Source of the DNA: Alphaproteobacteria bacterium
Lineage (GTDB): Bacteria; Pseudomonadota; Alphaproteobacteria; Rs-D84
Direction: 5' to 3'
Assembly (NCBI GenBank): GCA_009784235.1
Contig: WRCC01000001.1
Location: forward strand, 1 to 64,000
Length of the DNA: 64,000 nucleotides
Every line of letters starts with the position of its first letter. Positions within the stretch are counted from its first letter, which is position 1. Below are positions 43,706 through 49,557 of this stretch, piece by piece. The translations under genes were made by a program, and so were the position numbers. Below the pieces are notes generated by a model that saw only the letters and a program-made list of their open reading frames with translations, did not search any database and was not told the DNA's origin.

Positions 43706-44906
43706 ATGGATTGGTCAGGCGTAATTCAATACGTCTATTTTTTTGCAATGATGCGGCATCGTTGCCCAGTTCTACTGGGAACAATTCGCCGAATCCGGTG
43801 GGCACCAATCGGCGGCGCGATACGCCTTCACGTACCAATTCATTAACGACGGCCTGGGCGCGCAGCAATGACAATTCGGTATTATTCCGGAATTGGCGCG
43901 TGCCGGCGATTACGGGTTTGCGGTCTGTGTGACCGTCAACACGAATTATCCATGCGACATCGGATGGAATTTTTTCTTCCAGTTCCAGCATCACATGCGC
44001 GATGATGCGTAATTGATTTTTACCTTCGGGCGACAGATTAAACGCGCCGGACGGGAATAATATATCGCTGGAAATTACGAATCGGTCGCCAGACATTTCC
44101 ACGCCGCGCGTGTTCGCCAATGCCATGCGGACCTGTGAAAAGAATTGCGATTGGTATTCGGACAATTGGTCGCGTTTTGCTTCCAATGCGGCCATTTCCG
44201 CAACTTTGTCGGCCAGTGCTTTGTTCAATCGTTCCGACAATGCGGCGTACGCGGTTTCTTGTTCCAGCGAACGCGCTTCGCTTGCGGTCAGCAATTCGTT
44301 CATGCGCGTAATTTCCGCCATCAGCGCATCGCGTTGTAATGCCAATTCTGATTCCGCAATATCGCTGATTTTTTCGTTCAGTTCCAAGCGTGATTCCATA
44401 TTCGCCAAATGGTCTTCTTGTTCCACCAAGATGGATTCTAATTCGGCCAGCTGCGCTTCCTGTTCCAGGAATAATGCAGTTTTGCGCACGCTGTCGGCCA
44501 TTGCATCGGCCAGTGCGCTTTCATAATCCGAAACCAATTTTTCCAGCATGGAATTTTTGGATGCAATCTGATCGCCCAGCAAGTCATTCTGGTCGCGCAA
44601 GGATGCCAAGTCGGTTTGCAGTGCCTGCTTGCCCGCGTCCAATTCTTCCAATGCGCCGCGTGCGGCCAACAGCAAGCTGCGCGCTTCGTTTTCGTCCGCA
44701 GACAATTGTGCCAATTGTTCCGTTTGCATTGCGTTAACGCGGCGCATTTCCGCAAACTTTTTTGACCCACCGGCAGAATTAAATACCGTTGTTGTTGTCC
44801 ACAAGAATACAAACACAATCAACAGAAATATAAGTATGATGACCAGGTTCGAAAATAAATCGACAAACCCAGGCCATGAATTTGTTCTCTCTCTTATCCT
44901 TAACAT
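43704..44906 (-). CDS. MotB/OmpA-like protein with long coiled coil
   Basis: A 400-residue protein: one membrane helix (about 15-40, FVDLFSNLVIILIFLLIVFVFLW), with Asp 16 as the possible proton-carrying residue in MotB/ZorB/ExbD-like stators, a long Ala/Glu/Leu coiled coil (about 55-245), and a C-terminal OmpA-type peptidoglycan-binding domain (about 265-400: FPSGAFNLSPEGKNQLRIIAH, VDGHTDRKPV, LSLLRAQAVVNELVREGVSRRRLVPTGFGELFPV, NRRIELRL). With the MotA-like gene 21 bases upstream it should form a proton-driven stator anchored in the wall. No flagellar or chemotaxis gene is nearby. Confidence 0.85.
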   Translation of the reverse strand: MLRIRERTNSWPGFVDLFSNLVIILIFLLIVFVFLWTTTTVFNSAGGSKKFAEMRRVNAMQTEQLAQLSADENEARSLLLAARGALEELDAGKQALQTDLASLRDQNDLLGDQIASKNSMLEKLVSDYESALADAMADSVRKTALFLEQEAQLAELESILVEQEDHLANMESRLELNEKISDIAESELALQRDALMAEITRMNELLTASEARSLEQETAYAALSERLNKALADKVAEMAALEAKRDQLSEYQSQFFSQVRMALANTRGVEMSGDRFVISSDILFPSGAFNLSPEGKNQLRIIAHVMLELEEKIPSDVAWIIRVDGHTDRKPVIAGTRQFRNNTELSLLRAQAVVNELVREGVSRRRLVPTGFGELFPVELGNDAASLQKNRRIELRLTNP

Positions 44907-44927
44907 CTCTCTCCCTCTCGGTTTTTT

Positions 44928-45752
44928 TTATCCGACAATCTTTTTTACTATTTTTTCCAGCGTTGTTGTTGCCCGCGCCAAATCTTTGGCCGCATCGCGA
45001 ACGTACGGTAATGCAACGTCAGAGCCGCGTTCACCGGCCAAATATCCGAACAATCGCGCGCGGTCAGACAGATTTTCTTCCAATTCGCGGAATACAGAAT
45101 TTTGCGCCAATGTCGTTTGCAATCCCAAAAATCCAACAATCAGCGAACCGCCCAGACCCAAAATACTGGATGCAAACGCAATCGACATTCCGGACATTGG
45201 CACGGCGATTCCGGTTTGCAGCGCGCCCATAACATCCGGGTCATCAAAATTCATAGTACCGATTAATTCAGAAAATCCACCAACGGTTTTAATCAGTCCC
45301 CAGAAAGTCCCCAGCAGCCCCAAAAATATCAAAGTATTCGTTATATAACGAATCGATTCCCGACTGTCTTCAAACCGTCCCATTATTATGTTTAAAAAAT
45401 TATCCAGTGTTTGCGCAGAAATATAATTGTTGCGCGATGCTTTTGCACGATTCAACATAATCGCAACGGGGCGAAACACGCGCGGGGGCAATCCGTCTTC
45501 GTCCTTTGGACTACGGCGCGACTTTGGGTCGTTGAAATATCTTCTCATCCAGCGATATTCTGGAATAAGGCGGAACATATCCATAAAACATAATCCAATG
45601 CCGAACAATGCGGTACCGATAATTACGCCGTTCAGCCATATATTCGCGGTCGCAATCGCCAAGAATTCCCGGTGCCAAAAGATAAGGCCAACCAGGACCA
45701 ATGCGGTGAACAACGCCATGCGGTTCAAGATATTGTGGAATTTATTATTCAT
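44928..45752 (-). CDS. MotA/TolQ/ExbB-family proton-channel protein
   Basis: A 274-residue inner-membrane protein. Helices at about 11-27 and 34-57 precede a cytoplasmic region (RLIPEYRWMRRYFNDPKSRRSPKDEDGLP...), then the two conserved channel helices (NTLIFLGLLGTFWGLIKTVGGF about 133-155 and GALQTGIAVPMSGMSIAFASSILGLGGSLIVGFLGL about 175-210), where LGLLGTFWGL and TG-A matches the MotA/ExbB signature. ATG at 45752 is used because a promoter (TTGACG-18-TATCAT) occupies the region of the TTG at 45791. Operon with the MotB-like gene. Confidence 0.87.
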   Translation of the reverse strand: MNNKFHNILNRMALFTALVLVGLIFWHREFLAIATANIWLNGVIIGTALFGIGLCFMDMFRLIPEYRWMRRYFNDPKSRRSPKDEDGLPPRVFRPVAIMLNRAKASRNNYISAQTLDNFLNIIMGRFEDSRESIRYITNTLIFLGLLGTFWGLIKTVGGFSELIGTMNFDDPDVMGALQTGIAVPMSGMSIAFASSILGLGGSLIVGFLGLQTTLAQNSVFRELEENLSDRARLFGYLAGERGSDVALPYVRDAAKDLARATTTLEKIVKKIVG

Positions 45753-45761
45753 CTCAGGAAG

Positions 45762-45791
45762 ATGATACAAGAAATCGGAATCCTGCGTCAA
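45762..45791 (-). promoter_or_regulatory. Promoter of the MotA/MotB-like operon
   Basis: TTGACG (45786-45791), 18-base spacer, TATCAT (45762-45767). Start expected about three bases before the ATG at 45752; no Shine-Dalgarno. Divergent from the rpsF promoter. Confidence 0.55.
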
Positions 45792-45805
45792 TCGGATTTT
45801 TTAGC

Positions 45806-45833
45806 TTGATTTTTAATAATTTTTGGGCATAAT
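45806..45833 (+). promoter_or_regulatory. Promoter of rpsF-rpsR-rplI
   Basis: TTGATT (45806-45811), 16-base spacer, CATAAT (45828-45833); start near 45840. Confidence 0.55.
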
Positions 45834-45847
45834 GTGGGCACTTTCCT

Positions 45848-45870
45848 GGTCATTGCATGGTGCAATGGCC
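45848..45870 (+). promoter_or_regulatory. Leader hairpin before rpsF
   Basis: GGTCATTGCA TGG TGCAATGGCC folds into a 10-pair stem (one G-T pair) with a 3-base loop in the rpsF leader. Leaders of this operon are bound by S6-S18 in other bacteria; that role here is inferred only from position. Confidence 0.45.
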
Positions 45871-45891
45871 CATAGTCCACAGGAGTAGAAT

Positions 45892-46227
45892 ATGGCATTT
45901 TATGAAAGTGTCTTGGTGTTTCGCCAAGATTTGACCGATGCGCAGGTCAAAGAACGCGCAAAAAAATTCACCGATATTATCGTTGAACTGGGCGGCAAAG
46001 TTGTATCCACAGAATTCTGGGGATTGAAAAGCCTTGCCTATATTATTCGTAAAAATAAAAAAGCACATTATGTGATGTTCAACGCCTCCTTGCCGGGCGA
46101 AAACTTGTCCGAATTCGAACGTCGTGAACGCATTGACGAAGATTTGATTCGTTTCTTGAACGTCCGCGTTGACGAACTGGCCAAGGGCCCGTCAATAATG
46201 ATGAAAAAGACAGAAGAGGTGGAATAA
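45892..46227 (+). CDS. rpsF: 30S ribosomal protein S6
   Basis: A 111-residue S6. [38 protein letters not shown] and [22 protein letters not shown] are typical, and the C-terminal tail is short, without the Glu repeat modified by RimK in enterobacteria. S6 pairs with S18 on the platform of the small subunit. ATG follows AGGAGTAGA. Its stop overlaps the rpsR start (TAATG), so translation is coupled. Confidence 0.97.
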   Translation: MAFYESVLVFRQDLTDAQVKERAKKFTDIIVELGGKVVSTEFWGLKSLAYIIRKNKKAHYVMFNASLPGENLSEFERRERIDEDLIRFLNVRVDELAKGPSIMMKKTEEVE

Positions 46228-46454
46228 TGGCCGTACGTGCAGCTGTATATCGCAGAAAATCCGACCCATTAAAGGGAAAAGATATAGATTATAAAAACAA
46301 AAAAATGCTGGAAGGTTTTATTACCGAACGCGGTAAAATAATTCCATCGCGCATTTCGGGCGTGTCCCAGAAAAACCAACGCACATTGGCCACCGCCATC
46401 AAGCGTGCCCGGCACATCGGCTTGTTGCCGTTTGTTCGGAATAATTTGGGTTAA
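46227..46454 (+). CDS. rpsR: 30S ribosomal protein S18
   Basis: A 75-residue S18 with [50 protein letters not shown], the family core that contacts S6 and rRNA. It has no Cys, so it is a zinc-independent form. It begins one base inside the rpsF stop codon. A family A palindrome separates it from rplI. Confidence 0.97.
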   Translation: MAVRAAVYRRKSDPLKGKDIDYKNKKMLEGFITERGKIIPSRISGVSQKNQRTLATAIKRARHIGLLPFVRNNLG

Positions 46455-46466
46455 TCCCTAACTTAA

Positions 46467-46513
46467 TGTAGGGGCGCATACTTGCGCCCCAGGGTGCGAA
46501 TACGCGCCCCTAC
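46467..46513. repeat. Palindromic repeat family A between rpsR and rplI
   Basis: GTAGGGGCGCATACTTGCGCCCC then GGGTGCGAATACGCGCCCCTAC. Near-identical in reverse complement to the copy inside xerC. Confidence 0.9.
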
Positions 46514-46530
46514 ACAAAAGGACAGATAAA

Positions 46531-47124
46531 ATGAAGATTATATTAACTGAAAAAGTTGCAAAATTGGGCAACATCGGCGATGTCGTTGATGTTAAAATGG
46601 GATTTGCGCGTAATTACTTGCTGCCAAATGGCAAGGCGATGCGTTATTCCAAAGAAAATTTGGCTGTGTTTGAAACGAAAAAAGCTGAATTGACTGCGAA
46701 ACAAGAAGGCGCAAAAAAATCCGCCGAATCTTTGGTCGATAAAGTTGCCAACGCGAAATTCCACATGATTCGTTCCGCAGGGGACACCGGCCATCTGTAT
46801 GGTTCCGTGTCCAGCCGCGATATCGCGCGCATGTTGGCCGAACTGACCGGTGTTAAAATTGAATCAGCCCAAGTCTTGCTGGGCAATCCGATTAAAACCA
46901 TTGGCGCGTTCAATACGAAAATCGCGCTGCATGCCGATGTTATCGTTCCGGTAAAAATCTATGTCGCACAGACCCAAGACGAAATTGATGCATTGGTCGC
47001 TGGCAAAGTCTTGACGTTTGGAACAAAGAAAATCGAAGACGAAGTCGCGCCGGAGCCAGAGGCGAAGGCGGAAGAAGTCGTAGAACCAGTTGCAGAAGAA
47101 AAAACAGAAGAATCCGCAGAATAA
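46531..47124 (+). CDS. rplI: 50S ribosomal protein L9
   Basis: A 197-residue L9. The N-terminal domain MKIILTEKVAKLGNIGDVVDVKMGFARNYLLPNGKA is diagnostic, followed by the long connecting helix and the C-terminal rRNA-contacting domain (LYGSVSSRDIARML, IKTIGAFNTKIALHADV). It carries an extra acidic Glu/Ala/Pro/Val tail of about 35 residues. ATG follows AAAGGACAG. Confidence 0.96.
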   Translation: MKIILTEKVAKLGNIGDVVDVKMGFARNYLLPNGKAMRYSKENLAVFETKKAELTAKQEGAKKSAESLVDKVANAKFHMIRSAGDTGHLYGSVSSRDIARMLAELTGVKIESAQVLLGNPIKTIGAFNTKIALHADVIVPVKIYVAQTQDEIDALVAGKVLTFGTKKIEDEVAPEPEAKAEEVVEPVAEEKTEESAE

Positions 47125-47153
47125 AAAATCCGCCAAACGGCGGATTTTTATTT
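47124..47153. terminator. Bidirectional terminator after rplI
   Basis: AAAAATCCGCC AAAC GGCGGATTTTTAT. Confidence 0.88.
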
Positions 47154-47439
47154 ACTGGTATTGTTTTAATTGGTTGGCTGGGATAAAAATATTCCTTCCG
47201 CGAATTTGCAACTTTGGTAATTTAGATGCTTTGTTATACAAAGATAATGTAACGGCTTCATTAATTTCCAGGTTATATTTTTTGAATTCAGAAAAATTCA
47301 TTCTGAAATAAAAATTGTCTTCAAGCAAAATATCAACTTTTTTGCCCAGTCGTAAAAAATAAGATGTGTTCGATACTATACGTGCACCGATTATTTTTGA
47401 ATGCATAATGCGACTTGGTTGTGCATAAACGATTGACAT
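47152..47439 (-). CDS. Small beta-rich protein, paralogue 1
   Basis: A 95-residue protein without signal peptide. Segments IIGARIVSNTSYFLRLGKKVDILLEDNFYFRMNFSEFKKYNLEINEAVTLSLYNKASKLPKLQIRGRNIFIP align with the next gene (IVGMRMLPKPPLFLTIGNKATIALENGYFIEANLSKFKEHDLKLNSTVHLYLW...TNTFIP), so the two are tandem duplicates. The pattern of short strands suggests a small barrel or SH3-like fold. Unknown function; divergent genes with conserved promoter segment. ATG follows AAAAGGA. Promoter TTAACA-16-TATAAT at 47469-47496 on the minus strand. Confidence 0.72.
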   Translation of the reverse strand: MSIVYAQPSRIMHSKIIGARIVSNTSYFLRLGKKVDILLEDNFYFRMNFSEFKKYNLEINEAVTLSLYNKASKLPKLQIRGRNIFIPANQLKQYQ

Positions 47440-47468
47440 ATCAAGAATCCTTTTGTGTTGGGATGCGG

Positions 47469-47496
47469 ATTATATTATGTAAATATCTTTTGTTAA
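47469..47496 (-). promoter_or_regulatory. Promoter of paralogue 1
   Basis: TTAACA (47491-47496), 16-base spacer, TATAAT (47469-47474). Confidence 0.65.
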
Positions 47497-47535
47497 ATTG
47501 TTTATTCGTTCCAGTTTTTTGTTTTTTTATAGTGG
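47471..47535. repeat. Duplicated recO promoter segment (copy 1)
   Basis: This stretch (ATTCGTTCCAG, T-rich run, TATAGTGGTTAT) matches 47835-47899, where TATAGT plus GGTTAT immediately precedes recO. Here the same box is followed by no start codon; the stop of paralogue 2 lies in it. Confidence 0.8.
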
Positions 47536-47796
47536 TTATCGTGAGTTGCTTATTTTGCCCGGGATAAAAGTGTTTGTACCATCTATCAAAATATCTGCGG
47601 ACCCATTGTTCCATAAATATAGATGAACAGTGCTATTAAGTTTCAAATCGTGTTCTTTGAATTTTGAAAGATTAGCTTCGATGAAATAGCCGTTCTCCAA
47701 CGCTATTGTTGCTTTATTGCCAATGGTCAAGAATAGCGGCGGCTTTGGCAGCATACGCATACCAACTATTTTTGTAGTTATAACTTGTTCTAACAT
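47536..47796 (-). CDS. Small beta-rich protein, paralogue 2
   Basis: An 86-residue duplicate of the gene at 47152-47439, with shared residues along most of its length (I-G-R, ALENGYF / LLEDNFYF, SKFKEHDLKLN / SEFKKYNLEIN, FIPG / FIPA). Divergence between the copies is large, so the duplication is old or selection relaxed. Its own promoter is TTGACA-16-TAAAAT (47825-47852). ATG follows AAAAAGGA. Its stop is embedded in the first copy of the recO-type promoter segment. No family recognised. Confidence 0.72.
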   Translation of the reverse strand: MLEQVITTKIVGMRMLPKPPLFLTIGNKATIALENGYFIEANLSKFKEHDLKLNSTVHLYLWNNGSADILIDGTNTFIPGKISNSR

Positions 47797-47824
47797 ATAA
47801 GAGTCCTTTTTAGTTTGCTGTGTT

Positions 47825-47852
47825 ATTTTATGATATAAATATGTTTTGTCAA
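47825..47852 (-). promoter_or_regulatory. Promoter of paralogue 2
   Basis: TTGACA (47847-47852), 16-base spacer, TAAAAT (47825-47830); divergent from recO. Confidence 0.65.
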
Positions 47853-47887
47853 ATTATTTATTCGTTCCAGTTTTTGTTTTTTTCTTT

Positions 47888-47893
47888 TATAGT
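47888..47893 (+). promoter_or_regulatory. Leaderless -10 box of recO
   Basis: TATAGT, then GGTTAT and ATG at 47900. Confidence 0.65.
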
Positions 47894-47899
47894 GGTTAT

Positions 47900-48523
47900 A
47901 TGAAACTTGAATCTATTGGAATCATCATAGCATTGCGACCGTTTGGCGAACGGGATATGGTCGCGCATATTTTTACGCGTGATTATGGCGTAATGGTCGG
48001 GATGATGCGTGGCGCCGCGGTCGCGCGTAAAAACCGACCGTTGGTTGGCCAGATGGGCGTGGTATCTTGGAATGCGCGGCTGGATTCTGCGCTGGGCGTT
48101 TTTCATTTTGAATCTTCGCGCAATTTGTCTGCGCCGCTGATGTCGAATGCGTCGGCACTGGCATATATGAATTCTGCATTTGCATTGTTGCATGCAATGC
48201 TGCCCGAACGGGAAAGATATGAATGCCTGTATAATTCTACATTGGAATTTTTGACGACTGGCGATTATTTGCCGTGGGAAATATTTTTATTACGCGAACT
48301 GGGCTATGCGTTGGATTTAAGTCGGTGTTCCAATTGTGGCACCGCGGAAAATTTAACACATCTATCGCGGCGCACTGGTCGTGCAGTGTGCACGGAATGT
48401 GCAACGCCGTGGGTTGATAAATGTTTCGCATTGCCCATTGATTTGAATGTGACAAAATTTTTTGTCGAACGCGCTGCCGCTGATATGGGCACAGAAATTC
48501 CAATGATGCGAAAAATGATATAA
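47900..48523 (+). CDS. recO: DNA repair protein RecO
   Basis: A 207-residue RecO, which loads RecA with RecF and RecR. The N-terminal OB fold (SIGIIIALRPFGERDMVAHIFTRDYGVMVGMMRGA), the helical middle (FLLRELGYALDLSRC) and the zinc-binding Cys cluster (CSNCGT...CTEC, about 139-165) are visible. It is slightly shorter than usual (about 230-250 aa) at the C-terminus. ATG at 47900 has no Shine-Dalgarno but follows a -10 box by six bases, fixing the start. Confidence 0.92.
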   Translation: MKLESIGIIIALRPFGERDMVAHIFTRDYGVMVGMMRGAAVARKNRPLVGQMGVVSWNARLDSALGVFHFESSRNLSAPLMSNASALAYMNSAFALLHAMLPERERYECLYNSTLEFLTTGDYLPWEIFLLRELGYALDLSRCSNCGTAENLTHLSRRTGRAVCTECATPWVDKCFALPIDLNVTKFFVERAAADMGTEIPMMRKMI

Positions 48524-48530
48524 AAATCAC

Positions 48531-48558
48531 TTGCTTTTTACCAGCGACGCGATAAAAT
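48531..48558 (+). promoter_or_regulatory. Promoter of the DsbA-like gene
   Basis: TTGCTT (48531-48536), 16-base spacer, TAAAAT (48553-48558), leader with AAAGGAG. Confidence 0.6.
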
Positions 48559-48586
48559 ACGCACGTTCAACAAAAAGGAGAAACTT

Positions 48587-49420
48587 ATGATTTGGACAAT
48601 ACTTATGATTGTCGTCGCGGTTGCACTTTATCTGTTCGTTGGAAAAATATTTCCAAAGGACCCGAAAAAGGGACGCACGATGGTCGCGCACTATGCGAAA
48701 AAATCACTGAAAATCGTTGCTATCATTCTGTTGGTTATCGGCGTGAATCGTACTGGTATTGGTACTAACTATTACCTGACCCAGGCGAATCCAATGATTC
48801 TGCAAGAAATGGCACAAAACATGCAGGGCAAGCGTTCGGAAACGAACAACCGCGAAGTTCGTCGCTTTATCCGCAAACACGGCGCGGACATGGCGAAACA
48901 TGCGCCGATATTGGGTAATGCTGATGCGAAAAATACAATCTTCGTGTTCACGGATTATACATGTCCGTATTGCCGCCGCGCTCATAATGAATTGAACCGC
49001 GTGTTGGCTGAACGTGATGACGTTCGCGTTGTTATTAAAAACTTCTCTATCCACGGTGTTTTGAATGACGATGCTGCGCGTGCGACAATCGCCGCCACAT
49101 TGCAGGGCCAGGACAAAGCTGCAAAATTGGTCGACATGCTGTTCGAAAAAGATTTCTGGCCATCTGATTTGCAAGGCAAATCCCAAGATGAAGTTGCACG
49201 TTTGGTTCACCGCAGCGTGATGGATATCGCCCAGAAAGCTGGATTGTCAGTCGTGCAATTGCAAGAAGATATGCAAGGTCCGATTGTCCAAGCAGAACTG
49301 GACAGCGTCCGCAAAGCGGTCCAAGAATTGCAAATCGGCGGAACACCGTACTTGATTGTCGGGGAACAAGCATTCCCGGGCGCAGTACCGTTCCAGCAGA
49401 TAATGCAGGCACTGCGTTAA
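48587..49420 (+). CDS. DsbA-family thiol-disulfide oxidoreductase, membrane-anchored
   Basis: A 277-residue protein with one N-terminal hydrophobic segment (IWTILMIVVAVALYLFVGKIF, 2-22) and a second (SLKIVAIILLVIGVN, 42-58), then a periplasmic thioredoxin-fold domain with the active-site motif CPYC in TDYTCPYCRRAHNELN (about residue 124) and cis-Pro loop GGTPYLIV (about 258). The long helical insertion and the IVGEQAFPG ending fit the DsbA/Com1-like group. It probably introduces or shuffles disulfides in exported Cys-rich proteins, of which this window has several. ATG follows AAAGGAG. Confidence 0.9.
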   Translation: MIWTILMIVVAVALYLFVGKIFPKDPKKGRTMVAHYAKKSLKIVAIILLVIGVNRTGIGTNYYLTQANPMILQEMAQNMQGKRSETNNREVRRFIRKHGADMAKHAPILGNADAKNTIFVFTDYTCPYCRRAHNELNRVLAERDDVRVVIKNFSIHGVLNDDAARATIAATLQGQDKAAKLVDMLFEKDFWPSDLQGKSQDEVARLVHRSVMDIAQKAGLSVVQLQEDMQGPIVQAELDSVRKAVQELQIGGTPYLIVGEQAFPGAVPFQQIMQALR

Positions 49421-49456
49421 GAAAATAAAACCGGCAAAAGCCGGTTTTATTTTCTT
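49421..49456 (+). terminator. Terminator after the DsbA-like gene
   Basis: AATAAAACCGGC AAAA GCCGGTTTTATTTT, symmetrical, so it can act for both strands. Confidence 0.88.
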
Positions 49457-49463
49457 AACAGTT

Positions 49464-49550
49464 GGCTCGTGCTGGTGATTGGTGGTCTGATTGCCGATAA
49501 AATGTTGTCCAATATATTGGACAACCAATTATAAGCCACCAGCACGAGCC
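49464..49550. repeat. Long hairpin with a nested 22-bp palindrome
   Basis: Outer arms GGCTCGTGCTGGTG (49464-49477) and CACCAGCACGAGCC (49537-49550) are perfect. At the centre GTTGTCCAATA / TATTGGACAAC (49504-49525) is a perfect palindrome, with ATTGG / CCAAT pairing outside it. A cruciform-like structure between convergent dsbA-like and polA genes. Confidence 0.85.
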
Positions 49551-49557
49551 ACCAAGT

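Noticed and set aside
43704-45752. Zorya anti-phage system
   Set aside because: Only ZorA/ZorB-like proteins are present; no ZorC, ZorD or ZorE homologue adjoins.
45753-45791. N-terminal extension of the MotA-like gene from a TTG
   Set aside because: The region contains the promoter -35 and -10 boxes; ATG at 45752 is the first codon after them.
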